Of a DNA stretch of 64,000 bases, positions 17,966 through 27,910 are shown piece by piece. This DNA is from Cellulomonas cellasea (GTDB taxonomy: Bacteria > Actinomycetota > Actinomycetes > Actinomycetales > Cellulomonadaceae). Position 1 is the stretch's first letter; every line of letters starts with the position of its first letter. The stretch lies in NCBI RefSeq assembly GCF_030372105.1, contig NZ_JAUDBQ010000009.1, positions 1-64,000 of the forward strand, written 5' to 3'. Under the pieces are notes generated by a model. It was not told the DNA's origin and made no database searches. It saw only the letters and a program-made list of their open reading frames with translations. Made by a program: the position numbers and the translations under genes.

Positions 17966-18619
17966 ATGCTCCCGCCGATGCGCCCGCGCCACACCACCCG
18001 CGACCCGCATTGGCTCCTGCGACGGGGGCCATGGGCAATGGCGACAGCGTTGGTGCTGGCGGCACCACTCGGCCTGACTGCCTGCACTGGAAGCAGCGGG
18101 CGCGACCCGTCGCCCAGCCCCACAGCGACAGGCGTCGCCGCCACGCCAGACCCGACACCCACCGCCCCCAGCACTTCCCGGTCATCCAAGCCTGAGCGTC
18201 CTGCCGCGATGGATTCCTTCGATATCGAGGGTGCGATTGCTGCAGCGACCTACATCACTGCGCTCTACCCCTACGTCTATAACACGGGCGATCTCACCGA
18301 ATGGAAGACGCTCAGCCATCCCGAGTGCATCTTCTGCACCAGCGTCGTCGAAGGCGTTGAGGAACTACACGGCCAGGGGTTTCACAACGAAGGAGGGCAG
18401 ATTCTGGTGGAGGGAGCCACCGCAGTCGAACTCAACCCGGGTCGGAGTTTTAGTGCGGATCTAAGCCTGCGCCAAGGGCCAGCGACTGTCGTCGACTCTT
18501 CTGGGAATCAGGTCGGGGAGCCCAGCCAGGAGGTCAGCTCAGGGATGACTTTCATTCTCTTCATCGATCAGGGAAATTGGCAGATCCGCGAGGCGGAGAC
18601 GAAGCCTCATGAGGAGTAG
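17966..18619 (+). CDS. DUF6318-type secreted lipoprotein
   Basis: 217 aa. A signal peptide with hydrophobic core AMATALVLAAPLGLTAC ends in a lipobox (LTAC), followed by a Ser/Pro/Thr linker (to about residue 80) and a domain with ITALYPYVYNTGDLTEW and LSHPECIFC, the layout of DUF6318 lipoproteins of actinobacteria. It would be anchored outside the membrane; the function is not known. The two cysteines in HPECIFC could form a disulfide. It overlaps the next gene by 11 bases, so the two are probably co-expressed. Confidence 0.82.
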   Translation: MLPPMRPRHTTRDPHWLLRRGPWAMATALVLAAPLGLTACTGSSGRDPSPSPTATGVAATPDPTPTAPSTSRSSKPERPAAMDSFDIEGAIAAATYITALYPYVYNTGDLTEWKTLSHPECIFCTSVVEGVEELHGQGFHNEGGQILVEGATAVELNPGRSFSADLSLRQGPATVVDSSGNQVGEPSQEVSSGMTFILFIDQGNWQIREAETKPHEE

Positions 18620-19553
18620 AAATACGTCCAGATCAATAGCGGCAATGACACTTGCATTCTCAATGCTGCATTCCGCTGCCCTTGCGCCGTGCGGTGATCC
18701 AGCGCCTTCGAAGCCCGTCCCAAGCATCTTCGGTGAGGCAACGGGATCCAGTGTCGACCTCGTTGGGCGCGAGGCTCACGCTGCGGAAGTGGCCCATGCA
18801 GCGGCGAAGGCGGCTGGTGATCCGGCGGCGGTGCTCACCGAGTACAAGCGCATGGAGCAGTGCGAGGGAGCGGGGTTGCCCTACCCAGCAGAGAACGGTC
18901 CCTGCCCGCCGGCGGACGGCGCGGTCCCCCTGCCCGACTGCGGCGAATACCCACCACTGCTGCACCTATGGCGCCACACCCGCACCACCCCCAACGACCC
19001 CTGGGGCCCCTGGACCAAGGTCGCCGACGCGTCCTGCCCCCAAGACGTTCTGCCCGCGTTCACCGCCGAGGACTTCCGCCGCCTGCCCCTGGCCCCCACC
19101 ACCACCCAACTCCACCCCAACGACCCGAACCTCCTCACCGGCCTCGGCATCGTGGTCACCGCCACCCCCACCACCCAAGAGCTCCCCACCACACTCCTGG
19201 GCTTCCCCATCACCGTGCGCGCCACCCCCACCGAGTACACCTGGGACTACGGCGACGGCGCCACCATCACCACCGCCCACCCCGGCGAACCGTTCCCCAC
19301 CACCGGACGCGTCCGCGCCGGAACCTTCCCCCCAGGCGTCATCGGCCACCCCTACCCCCGCCTAGGCGCCTACACCATCACCCTCACCACCACCTGGTCA
19401 GGCGAGTACCTCATCGCTGGGACCACCACCTGGCGCCCCATCAACGGAACCGCCACCACCACCACAACCCACCCACCCGTGACCATCCACGAATCCCGCT
19501 CCCACCTCGTCGCCGACACCTGCCACGACGACCCCACAGCACCCGGCTGCTAA
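18609..19553 (+). CDS. Secreted PKD-like domain protein
   Basis: 314 aa. It begins with a signal-like segment (MTLAFSMLHSAALAP after a basic start). The C-terminal half carries a PKD-type beta-sandwich signature, YTWDYGDGATITT, and later GAYTITLTTTWSGEYLI. Several cysteines (EQCEGAG, NGPCPP, PDCGEY, ASCPQD, DTCHDDPTAPGC) suggest disulfides outside the cell. Third codon positions in the second half are almost all C, giving long ACC/CAC tracts, whereas the first 200 bases are more mixed. It overlaps the lipoprotein gene; the pair is likely an exported two-protein unit of unknown role. Confidence 0.75.
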   Translation: MRSRNTSRSIAAMTLAFSMLHSAALAPCGDPAPSKPVPSIFGEATGSSVDLVGREAHAAEVAHAAAKAAGDPAAVLTEYKRMEQCEGAGLPYPAENGPCPPADGAVPLPDCGEYPPLLHLWRHTRTTPNDPWGPWTKVADASCPQDVLPAFTAEDFRRLPLAPTTTQLHPNDPNLLTGLGIVVTATPTTQELPTTLLGFPITVRATPTEYTWDYGDGATITTAHPGEPFPTTGRVRAGTFPPGVIGHPYPRLGAYTITLTTTWSGEYLIAGTTTWRPINGTATTTTTHPPVTIHESRSHLVADTCHDDPTAPGC

Positions 19554-19654
19554 CCGAACGGCCCTTGTGGGAACGGAGGCCAGATGGCCGTACGTGGTGG
19601 CCGGGTTGTCGGAGGGGATCGGCTCGGAGGACGGCGTCCCGAGAGCGCGCAGTG

Positions 19655-20815
19655 CTAGAGCCGCGCCTGCCAGTCGATGATCCGGTTGACCGCCTCGTCG
19701 ACGACCTCGAGGGAGGACGCGAAGGACAGTCGCACCCAGTCGTGGCCGTCGACTGCGTCGAAGTCGACGCCCGGGGTGAGGGCGACGTCGGCCTCGTCGA
19801 GGAGGCGGGCGCACCAGGTGGTGGAGTCGAGTCCGGAGTCGGAGATGTCGGCGTACAGGTAGAAGGCGCCGTCGGCGGGCGCGACGCGGGTCCAGCCGAG
19901 CTCGGGAAGGCGGGAGAGCAGCAGGGATCGGGCAGCGGCGTAGCGGTCGACGTTCGACTTGGCGGCGGCGTACCCCTCGGGGCTGAAGGCGGCGATGCCG
20001 GCGTGCTGGGCGAGCGCCGGTGGGCAGAGCGAGACGTTGGAGGCGAGCGCGTCGGCGGGGGCGAGCAGGTCGTCGGGCAGCACCAGCCATCCGAGGCGCC
20101 ATCCGGTCATCGCCCAGTACTTGGAGAAGGAGTTCACCACTACGGCGCCCTGGTGCCGGTACTGGGCCGCGGTGGCGACCTGCGCGTCGGTGTAGGTGAT
20201 GCCGTGGTAGATCTCGTCGCTGATCAGGCGCACCTCGTGGTCGGCGCACCAGCCGGCGAGGTCCGCGAGCGCGTCGGCCTCGATCATCGTGCCGGTGGGG
20301 TTGGCGGGGCTGGCGACGACGAGGCCGGCGATGGGCTCGTCGAGGGCCTCGAGTTGGGCGACTGTCGGCTGGTAGCGGGTCTCGGGCCCGCAGGGCAGCT
20401 CGACGACTTCGCAGCCCAGCGACGTGAGGATGTTCTTGTATGCGGGGTACCCGGGCCTGGCCAGGGCCACCCGGTCGCCGACGTCGAAGGCGGCGAGGAA
20501 CGCGACCATGAAACCGCCGGACGACCCGGTGGTGACGGCCACCTGGTCGGCGTGGATGTCGAGCCCGTACCAGCGGCCGTAGTGCGCGGCGATCTCCGCG
20601 CGGAGGGCGGGTGCCCCGAGTGACTCGGTGTAGCCGAGGTCCCCGGCCTCGAGCATCTGGGCGGCGCGCTCTCGCACGACGTCCGATGCGCCGGTGGACG
20701 GCTCACCGGCGCACAGGTTCAGCACGGGCCGGCCCGCGGCTCGCCGCGCGTTGGCGGCGGCGATGATCTCCATCACGGCGAATGCGGGGACCTGGGAGCG
20801 GCGCGAGACCTTCAT
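19655..20815 (-). CDS. Class I/II pyridoxal-phosphate aminotransferase
   Basis: 386 aa. Fold-type I aminotransferase: ILNLCAGEP-like start (VLNLCAGEPSTGA), GYTESLGAPALRAEIAAHYG, VTTGSSGGFMVAFLA, ARPGYPAYKN, VVASPANPTGTM, LISDEIYHGITY and the PLP-lysine segment NSFSKYWAMTGWRLGW. The ATG at 20815 (MKVSRRSQVPAF) is the family start; the 14 residues before it are not conserved-looking. The substrate (aspartate, alanine or aromatic amino acids) cannot be decided from motifs. Single-gene unit. Confidence 0.9.
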   Translation of the reverse strand: MKVSRRSQVPAFAVMEIIAAANARRAAGRPVLNLCAGEPSTGASDVVRERAAQMLEAGDLGYTESLGAPALRAEIAAHYGRWYGLDIHADQVAVTTGSSGGFMVAFLAAFDVGDRVALARPGYPAYKNILTSLGCEVVELPCGPETRYQPTVAQLEALDEPIAGLVVASPANPTGTMIEADALADLAGWCADHEVRLISDEIYHGITYTDAQVATAAQYRHQGAVVVNSFSKYWAMTGWRLGWLVLPDDLLAPADALASNVSLCPPALAQHAGIAAFSPEGYAAAKSNVDRYAAARSLLLSRLPELGWTRVAPADGAFYLYADISDSGLDSTTWCARLLDEADVALTPGVDFDAVDGHDWVRLSFASSLEVVDEAVNRIIDWQARL

Positions 20816-20906
20816 GACGCCATCCTGCCGCTGTGCGGGGCTCCACCCCAGCCCCATTCCGAGCCGGGAGAGGCCAGTCGGGAGGCGATGCGCCGCCCTG
20901 GCGTGG

Positions 20907-21437
20907 TCAGTCGGGGCGGCCGCTGACGGCGCGCTCGGCCACCTGGTCGCGCACGTGGGCGACGATGGTGTCGGCGGCGGCCTCGATCATCGCGAGGCAC
21001 TCCTCGAATCCGCACATGTCCCCGTACCAGGGGTCGGCCACGTCGAGCTCACGGTCTGGCGCCTGCGGTGACACCGTCGGGTCGAACTCGCGGTAGCGGC
21101 GGATGCGGCGGGCGACGTCGCTGGCCCCGGCGAGGCGCCGCAGGGACCGTTCGTGCACCGACGTCATCGCGAGCACAAGGTCGCGTTCGCGCAGGTCGGC
21201 GGCGGTCACCTGGTGGGCGCGCCGGTTGGGGACCTCGTACCCGTGGGCGGCGAGCACTGTCGCGGCACGGCGGTCGATGGGGTTGCCGTGCTCCTCGTCG
21301 CTGATGCCTGTGGAGTCGATGACCACCATGTCCCCGAGCCCTGCGTCGTCGAACCGCTGACGCAGCACGACCTCCGCCATCGGGGACCGGCAGATGTTGC
21401 CGGTGCAGACCGTCATGATCCGGTACGGGGTGCTCAC
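20907..21437 (-). CDS. Low molecular weight protein-tyrosine phosphatase
   Basis: 176 aa. The phosphate-binding loop is CTGNICRSPMAE near the N-terminus (catalytic Cys and Arg), with the general-acid motif DPWYGD near the C-terminus and the usual NPIDRRAATVLAAHGYEV between. The GTG at 21437 (VSTPYRIMTVCTGN) has GGAG four bases upstream and puts the P-loop where the family has it. Cytosolic dephosphorylation of phosphotyrosine proteins is the family role. No kinase or polysaccharide genes are adjacent. Confidence 0.92.
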   Translation of the reverse strand: MSTPYRIMTVCTGNICRSPMAEVVLRQRFDDAGLGDMVVIDSTGISDEEHGNPIDRRAATVLAAHGYEVPNRRAHQVTAADLRERDLVLAMTSVHERSLRRLAGASDVARRIRRYREFDPTVSPQAPDRELDVADPWYGDMCGFEECLAMIEAAADTIVAHVRDQVAERAVSGRPD

Positions 21438-21548
21438 CGCTCCATCATCGCCGACGGATGGCAGCCGTGCCCGGGGTCGCCGCGTCATCGAGCCCCGCGG
21501 GCGGGGGGCCGGCTCGCCTCACCCCACCCCCGCGCGTACGTTCGGCAG

Positions 21549-22430
21549 ATGGCGACTCTTCTCGGCATCACCGGCGCGACTGGGCTGCTCGGCGGCCGGG
21601 TCGCGGAACGTCTCGCAGCGGCAGGGGCGGAGCAGCGGCTCCTGGTGCGGAACGCCGCGCACGCGCCGGACCTGCCGGGCGCCCAGGTGGCGGCCATCGG
21701 GGGGTATGACGACGACGCGGGCATGCGCGCGGCGCTGACCGGCGTCGACACCCTGTTCTTGGTGTCCGGCCGGGAGGCGCCGAACCGCGTCGCCCAGCAC
21801 ATTGCGGCCGTCGACAGCGCCGTCGCGGCTGGGGTGAGCCGCATCGTGTACGTGTCGTTCGTTGGCGCCGCGCCCGATGCCACGTTCACGTTCGCGCGGG
21901 ACCACTGGGCCACCGAGGAGCACATCCGCGCGACGGGACTGCGCTGCACCTTCCTGCGGGACAACTTCTACGACGTGATGCTGCCCCGTCTGGTGGGGGA
22001 CGACGGCGTCATCCGCGGCCCGGGCGGCGAGGGGCGGGTCGGCTGCGTGGCGCATGACGACGTCGCCGACGCCGCGGCCGCTGTGCTGCTCGACGCGATC
22101 CCGGACATCGACGCCGATCAGGTTTACGACCTCACCGGTCCTGAGGCGATCTCGCTGGCCGAGGCCGCCGCCCAGATGTCCCGCGCCGCCGGACGGTCGA
22201 TCGTCTACGTCCCCGAGACCGTCGAGGAGGCGTACGCCTCACGCGAGTCGTTCGGGGCGCCGCAGTTCGAGCTGGACGGCTGGGTGACGTCGTACACCGC
22301 AATTGCGAACGGGGACCTCGAGGTGGTGTCCTCCGCCGTCCGACGGCTCACCGGCCATCCCGCGCAGACGTTCGCCGAGTGGCTGGCCGCGAACCCGGGC
22401 GCCTGGGAGAGGCTCCGCGGCCTGCCGTGA
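21549..22430 (+). CDS. NmrA-like NAD(P)-binding oxidoreductase
   Basis: 293 aa. Atypical short-chain dehydrogenase: GITGATGLLGGRVAERLAAA gives the GxxGxxG dinucleotide loop at residues 6-14, then SRIVYVSFVGAAPDATFTFARDH and the C-terminal YDLTGPEAISLAEAAAQMS. These features match the NmrA/QorB-like group that reduces quinones or senses NADP. The ATG at 21549 is the only start that gives the proper N-terminus. No operon partner; the substrate is unknown. Confidence 0.87.
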   Translation: MATLLGITGATGLLGGRVAERLAAAGAEQRLLVRNAAHAPDLPGAQVAAIGGYDDDAGMRAALTGVDTLFLVSGREAPNRVAQHIAAVDSAVAAGVSRIVYVSFVGAAPDATFTFARDHWATEEHIRATGLRCTFLRDNFYDVMLPRLVGDDGVIRGPGGEGRVGCVAHDDVADAAAAVLLDAIPDIDADQVYDLTGPEAISLAEAAAQMSRAAGRSIVYVPETVEEAYASRESFGAPQFELDGWVTSYTAIANGDLEVVSSAVRRLTGHPAQTFAEWLAANPGAWERLRGLP

Positions 22431-22510
22431 CCCCGGTGGCGGGCCTGGGGCGCCCAGGCAAGGATGGACGAACGGGGACGAAGCGGTTCCCGACGGCTCG
22501 GGGGGCACGA

Positions 22511-22747
22511 GTGATCCACGTACGCACTGTTTATGACGCACCGGACTGGCTGAACATGGTCGACGGCCTGCAACAGGGCATCGCCTACAGCAGCTTCGTC
22601 GCGGCGAAGGCCGCGGGGCGCGCCATCGCCATCGACCTGGGCGCCTCGCACGAGGTGCAGGACACCGACGGGTCGGTGCTGGAGCACCACGTCTACGCGC
22701 CCAGCACAGGGAGCCTCGGGCGGGCGCCGGGGTTCTACCTGCCCTGA
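22511..22747 (+). CDS. Small unknown protein
   Basis: 78 aa from the GTG at 22511 (VIHVRTVYDAPDWLNMVDGL), behind a G-rich stretch. No signal peptide, membrane segment or motif is recognised; composition and length are consistent with a real small gene, as is the absence of any better reading of this interval. Its end overlaps the convergent methionine aminopeptidase gene by 13 bases. Confidence 0.5.
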   Translation: MIHVRTVYDAPDWLNMVDGLQQGIAYSSFVAAKAAGRAIAIDLGASHEVQDTDGSVLEHHVYAPSTGSLGRAPGFYLP

Positions 22748-23520
22748 GCCGAGTCCTGCCGGGCCGTCAGCACGACGGGCCCGTCCTTGGTGATGGCGAT
22801 GGTGTGCTCGGCGTGGGCCGCGAGCGACCCGTCGGCGGTGCGGATCGTCCAGCCGTCGGAGTCGATGACGTACTCGTCGCCGCCGGCCATGAACCACGGC
22901 TCGATGGCGATGACCAGGCCCGGCTTGAGCCGCATGCCGGTGCCCGCGCGGCCCAGGTTCGCCACATGCGGGTCCTCGTGCATCGTGCGGCCCACGCCAT
23001 GCCCGCCGAAGTCGGCGTTGATGCCGTATCCGGCGGCCCGGCCCACGGCGCCGATGGCCGCGGAGATGTCACCCATCCGGTTGCCGGGCCGCGCGGCGGC
23101 GATCCCGGCCGCCAGTGCGCGCTCGGTGGTCTCGATGAGCTGGGTCGCGGCCGGGCTGGGCGTGCCGACCTGGAACGTGATCGCGGAGTCCGCGACCCAC
23201 CCCTCGACCTGCGCGGCGAAGTCGATGCTCAGCACGTCACCGTCGACGAGCACGTAGTCCGACGGCAGCCCGTGCAGCGCGGCGTCGTTGACCGACGTGC
23301 ACAGCACACCCGGGTACGGGATGGCGCCGAACGACGGGTGGTAGCCGAGGTACACGGAGTGGGCGCCCGCCTCGTCGATGAGCCGGTGCGCGTGGGCGTC
23401 CAGGTCGCGCAGGCTCACCCCCACCTTCGCGACGTCGCGCAGCGAGGTGAGCACGCGGGCCACGAACTTGCCGGCGGGGCGCATCGCGGTGATCTCGGCG
23501 GGGGTCTTGAGCTGAGGCAT
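22735..23520 (-). CDS. map: Methionine aminopeptidase, type I
   Basis: 261 aa, the type Ia length. It removes the initiator methionine from nascent proteins. The dinuclear metal site is intact: ligands in SIDFAAQ (Asp), VADSAI (Asp), GGHGVGRTMHEDP (His), IEPWFM (Glu) and AEHTIAI (Glu). The start ATG at 23520 has GGGAAG upstream. Its 5' leader (23521 to about 23820) is unusual: it carries a minute upstream reading frame with an extended Shine-Dalgarno and a perfect three-way-junction RNA. Confidence 0.94.
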   Translation of the reverse strand: MPQLKTPAEITAMRPAGKFVARVLTSLRDVAKVGVSLRDLDAHAHRLIDEAGAHSVYLGYHPSFGAIPYPGVLCTSVNDAALHGLPSDYVLVDGDVLSIDFAAQVEGWVADSAITFQVGTPSPAATQLIETTERALAAGIAAARPGNRMGDISAAIGAVGRAAGYGINADFGGHGVGRTMHEDPHVANLGRAGTGMRLKPGLVIAIEPWFMAGGDEYVIDSDGWTIRTADGSLAAHAEHTIAITKDGPVVLTARQDSAQGR

Positions 23521-23599
23521 GCGTCCATCTTCCCGCTCCGCGGCGTGTGCGGGGGACCTTCCCGCCTGTGAACCGCGCTAAGCGGGCCCGGGCAGGGAA

Positions 23600-23667
23600 C
23601 AGCCCGTGGGCTGGGCCCCTGACAGGGGCCCTGCCGCGAAGGACGAGGTCGCGGCTCCCACGGGCTG
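23600..23667. other. Perfect three-way-junction RNA element in the map leader
   Basis: Three complementary stems with only 1-2 nt linkers. The outer stem is 23600-23610 with 23657-23667 (11 bp). Inner hairpins are 23613-23619 with 23625-23631 (7 bp, loop of 5) and 23633-23639 with 23649-23655 (7 bp, loop of 9). All 25 pairs are Watson-Crick. A competing helix, 23591-23597 with 23629-23635 (7 bp), would break both the second inner hairpin and its partner, so two exclusive folds exist. It lies between the upstream mini-ORF and map on the minus strand, where a regulatory leader would be; the strand of action is inferred. I do not recognise a named RNA family. Confidence 0.6.
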
Positions 23668-23756
23668 CGGTGACTGCCGGAGATTCGCTCGCCGCCCAGC
23701 CGGGTGGACCGGCGGGCCAGCGGGCGGATCAGCAATCCGTCCGACTGATCGGGCGA

Positions 23757-23795
23757 CTAGCGGACAGTCACCTCACGCGTCCGAAGAAAATTCAC
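23757..23795 (-). CDS. Candidate 12-codon leader/upstream ORF with extended Shine-Dalgarno
   Basis: GTG start at 23795 encoding MNFLRTREVTVR followed by TAG. It is preceded by a 15-nt near-perfect complement of the 16S rRNA 3' end (23800-23814, reading GAAAGGAGGTGGTCC on the minus strand, one G-U wobble). Such complete anti-SD complementarity is far beyond an ordinary ribosome-binding site. The frame ends about 90 bases before the three-way-junction RNA and about 240 before map. It could be a leader peptide for attenuation, or the GGAGG region could itself be a binding site. Real translation is inferred only. Confidence 0.45.
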   Translation of the reverse strand: MNFLRTREVTVR

Positions 23796-23826
23796 TTCAG
23801 GACCACCTCCTTTCCCGTGTGAGTCG

Positions 23827-23856
23827 ACGCTACGACTGCCACCTGGGTGCGGTCCA
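23827..23856 (-). promoter_or_regulatory. Probable promoter of the map leader
   Basis: -35-like TGGACC (23851-23856), 18-base spacer, -10 TAGCGT (23827-23832), on the minus strand. Transcription would start near 23820, just upstream of the extended Shine-Dalgarno, giving a leader of about 300 nt before map. Confidence 0.5.
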
Positions 23857-23888
23857 GGGGTTTTCTCACACCGTTCCCGCGGCGCCCG

Positions 23889-24671
23889 TCACCGCCCTGG
23901 CCGCCGCCGCGCGAGGTGCTGCGCGTACGTGATCTGCCCGTCAGCGTGCTCCGGCGCCAGGTGTCCGCCCGCCCGGAACGCAGCGGCGGTCTGGCCCGGG
24001 AACGGCACCGCCCACACTGTGCCGCGCCGGCCCAGCGCGCCGTTCCGCTGCCGGGCGATGTCGGTGATGTCGAGCACCTCGGGGCCGCCCATGTCGGTGA
24101 CTCGCCCCGACGGCCCGGCGCCCACGAGTCCCACGAGGCGTGCGGCGACTTCACGCACGTCCACGGGCTGGTCGCTGGTGCCAGACGGGACCACCGTGAC
24201 GGGGCCGAAGGTCAGCGTCCCCAGCATCGTGTCGACCAGGTCGTGGAACTGCGTGGCCCGCAGGATGGTCCAGGGCACGCCGCCGTGCTCGATCAGGTCT
24301 TCGACCTGCAGCTTCGTCCTGTAGTACGGGAACGGCACCTGGTTGACGCCGACGATGGAGATGTACACCAGGTGCGGGACCTCGGCGGCGCGGGCCGCCA
24401 TCAGCAGCCGGGCGGCGGCCTCGACGTCGCGGCCCTGACGCGGGTCGGTCGCGCAGTGCACCACCGCCGAGACGCCTGCGAACGCGTCGTCCAGGCCCTC
24501 GCCGGTGAGCAGGTCGCCGATGGCCCACTCGACCTCCACCGGGACGTGCGGCGACGCCGGGTGGCGGCTGAGCACCCGCACCGGCAGCCCGACGTCGAGC
24601 AGCGTGTGGACGACGGCGCGTCCGAGCGTTCCGGTGCCACCGGTGACCAGGACGGGGTGTGAGTCGGCCAT
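23889..24671 (-). CDS. NmrA-like NAD(P)-binding protein
   Basis: 260 aa. The dinucleotide loop VTGGTGTLGRAVV is at the N-terminus, then VRVLSRHPASPHVP, an acid-rich GDLLTGEGLDDAFAGVSAVVHCA segment (two parts: GDLLTGEGLDD and VSAVVHCATDP), VYISIVGVNQVPFPYYRTKL and ATQFHDLV. This is the pattern of the SDR_a5/NmrA group, often annotated as NAD(P)H-binding or complex I-assembly-like proteins. Start ATG at 24671. No catalytic Tyr-x-x-x-Lys in the classical spacing except YYRTK, so activity may be reductase-like or regulatory. Confidence 0.85.
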   Translation of the reverse strand: MADSHPVLVTGGTGTLGRAVVHTLLDVGLPVRVLSRHPASPHVPVEVEWAIGDLLTGEGLDDAFAGVSAVVHCATDPRQGRDVEAAARLLMAARAAEVPHLVYISIVGVNQVPFPYYRTKLQVEDLIEHGGVPWTILRATQFHDLVDTMLGTLTFGPVTVVPSGTSDQPVDVREVAARLVGLVGAGPSGRVTDMGGPEVLDITDIARQRNGALGRRGTVWAVPFPGQTAAAFRAGGHLAPEHADGQITYAQHLARRRPGR

Positions 24672-24736
24672 GAGCCCATCCTGGACGGGCGGCGCCCACC
24701 CGACAATCGGGACGGCGCCGCCCGCCGTGGGCAGGG

Positions 24737-26374
<1,638 letters not shown>

Positions 26375-26427
26375 GACGTGCTCCTCTCGGGGGTCGTGCT
26401 CGGGCGTTGTCTCGTGGGATGTGTGCG

Positions 26428-27771
26428 TCAGTGCGTCGCGTGGAACTGCGCGGCCTCGGTGGACCCGGCCAGCGCGAGCGTCGCGCTGTTCGGGTTGAGC
26501 GCCGTGGCGACCTTGTCGAAGTAGCCGGTGCCGACCTCGCGCTGGTGGCGGGTCGCGGTGTACCCGGCGGCCTCGGAGGCGAACTCGGCCTCCTGCAGCT
26601 CGACGTAGGCGGTCATGCCGTGCTCGGCGTAGCCGCGGGCCAGCGTGAACATCGAGTGGTTGAGGGCGTGGAAGCCGGCCAGGGTGATGAACTGGAACGC
26701 GTAGCCCAGGCCCGCGAGCTCCTTCTGGAACCGCGCGATCTGCGCGTCGTCCAAGGCCGCGCGCCAGTTGAAGGACGGCGAGCAGTTGTAGGCCAGCAGC
26801 TTGCCGGGGTGCGTGGCGTGGATGCGCTCGGCGAACTCGGCGGCGAGGCCGAGGTCCGGGGTGGACGTCTCCACCCAGATGAGGTCCGCGTAGTCGGCAT
26901 ACGCCTCGGCGCGCGCGACGACGGCGTCCAGGCCGGGCCGCACCCGGTGGTAGCCCTCGACGGTGCGCTCGCCGGTGAGGAACTCGGCGTCGCGCGGGTC
27001 GGCGTCGGAGGTGAGCAGGTCCGCCGCGAGCGCGTCGGTGCGGGCGATGATGATCGTCGGGATGCCCGCGACGTCGGCGGCGAGGCGCGCGGCGGACAGG
27101 GTGCGCACGTGCTGGCTGGTCGGCACCAGCACCTTGCCGCCCAGGTGGCCGCACTTCTTCTCGGCGGCGAGCTGGTCCTCCCAATGCACCCCCGCGGCGC
27201 CCGAGGCGATCATCGAGGCCATCAGCTCGTAGGCGTTGAGCGGGCCGCCGAACCCGGCCTCGGCGTCCGCGACGATCGGCGCGAGCCACTCCCGGGTGCG
27301 CTGGCCGCCGTTCTCGGAGGACTCGACCTGGTCGGCGCGCAGCAGCGCGTTGTTGATGCGGCGCACCACGGCGGGCACGGAGTTCGCCGGGTAGAGGCTC
27401 TGGTCCGGGTACGTCTGGCCGGAGAGGTTGGCGTCGGCGGCCACCTGCCAGCCGGACAGGTAGATCGCCTCGAGGCCGGCCTTGACCTGCTGGACGGCCT
27501 GGTTGCCGGTGAGGGCGCCCAGCGCGGGGACCCACTCGCGGCTGTGCAGCAGCCCCCAGAGCCGCTCGGCCCCCCTGCGGGCGAGCGTGTGCTCCTCGCG
27601 GACGGAGCCGCGCAGCGTGATGACGTCCCGCGCCGTGTGGTCGCGGCGGATGCCGGCCCAGCGCGGGTCGGTGGCCCACTCCTGCTCCAGCTCGGCGGCC
27701 GTCTGGGTCTGGTCGCCCGGCGCGTGCGCGGCCGTGGCAGTGGTCCGTGTCGTCGTCGTCTCGGTGCTCAC
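26428..27771 (-). CDS. aceA: Isocitrate lyase
   Basis: 447 aa. It splits isocitrate to succinate and glyoxylate for growth on acetate or fatty acids. The active-site loop KKCGHLGGK with the catalytic cysteine is present, as are [44 protein letters not shown] and YNCSPSFNW. The GTG at 27771 ([11 protein letters not shown]) is preceded by GGAGGAGCATC, which fixes the start. Divergent from the RamB-like regulator, with 139 bases between the two starts containing an inverted-repeat operator. Confidence 0.97.
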   Translation of the reverse strand: MSTETTTTRTTATAAHAPGDQTQTAAELEQEWATDPRWAGIRRDHTARDVITLRGSVREEHTLARRGAERLWGLLHSREWVPALGALTGNQAVQQVKAGLEAIYLSGWQVAADANLSGQTYPDQSLYPANSVPAVVRRINNALLRADQVESSENGGQRTREWLAPIVADAEAGFGGPLNAYELMASMIASGAAGVHWEDQLAAEKKCGHLGGKVLVPTSQHVRTLSAARLAADVAGIPTIIIARTDALAADLLTSDADPRDAEFLTGERTVEGYHRVRPGLDAVVARAEAYADYADLIWVETSTPDLGLAAEFAERIHATHPGKLLAYNCSPSFNWRAALDDAQIARFQKELAGLGYAFQFITLAGFHALNHSMFTLARGYAEHGMTAYVELQEAEFASEAAGYTATRHQREVGTGYFDKVATALNPNSATLALAGSTEAAQFHATH

Positions 27772-27849
27772 GATGCTCCTCCGGTGGATCTGTCGGGTGC
27801 CGATGACTCCACTTTCCGGGAAGGACAACCCCTCTTCACCGCCGGACGA

Positions 27850-27884
27850 AGCAGAAGAATCGGGATACTTCTGCTCGACAGAAG
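27850..27884. promoter_or_regulatory. Repeat operator between aceA and the RamB-like gene
   Basis: Three copies of one half-site: AGCAGAAG at 27850-27857, its complement CTTCTGCT at 27868-27875, and CAGAAG again at 27879-27884. The first two form an 8-bp inverted repeat with a 10-base gap; the last two a 6-bp repeat with a 5-base gap. Located in the shared promoter region, it is the obvious candidate binding site for the divergent regulator. The sequence differs from the C. glutamicum RamB box, so this is inferred from symmetry and position. Confidence 0.55.
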
Positions 27885-27910
27885 CAATGGCGTGCTGGGA
27901 CCGTGGGGCG

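Noticed and set aside
18860-20623. 587-codon plus-strand open frame
   Set aside because: Runs through the PKD-like gene in another frame and antisense to the aminotransferase; His/Pro/Arg repeats, not protein-like.
23591-23667. Reading the three-way junction as a tRNA or a simple terminator
   Set aside because: No anticodon/T-loop signatures, only three stems, and it lies inside the leader of map rather than after a gene end.
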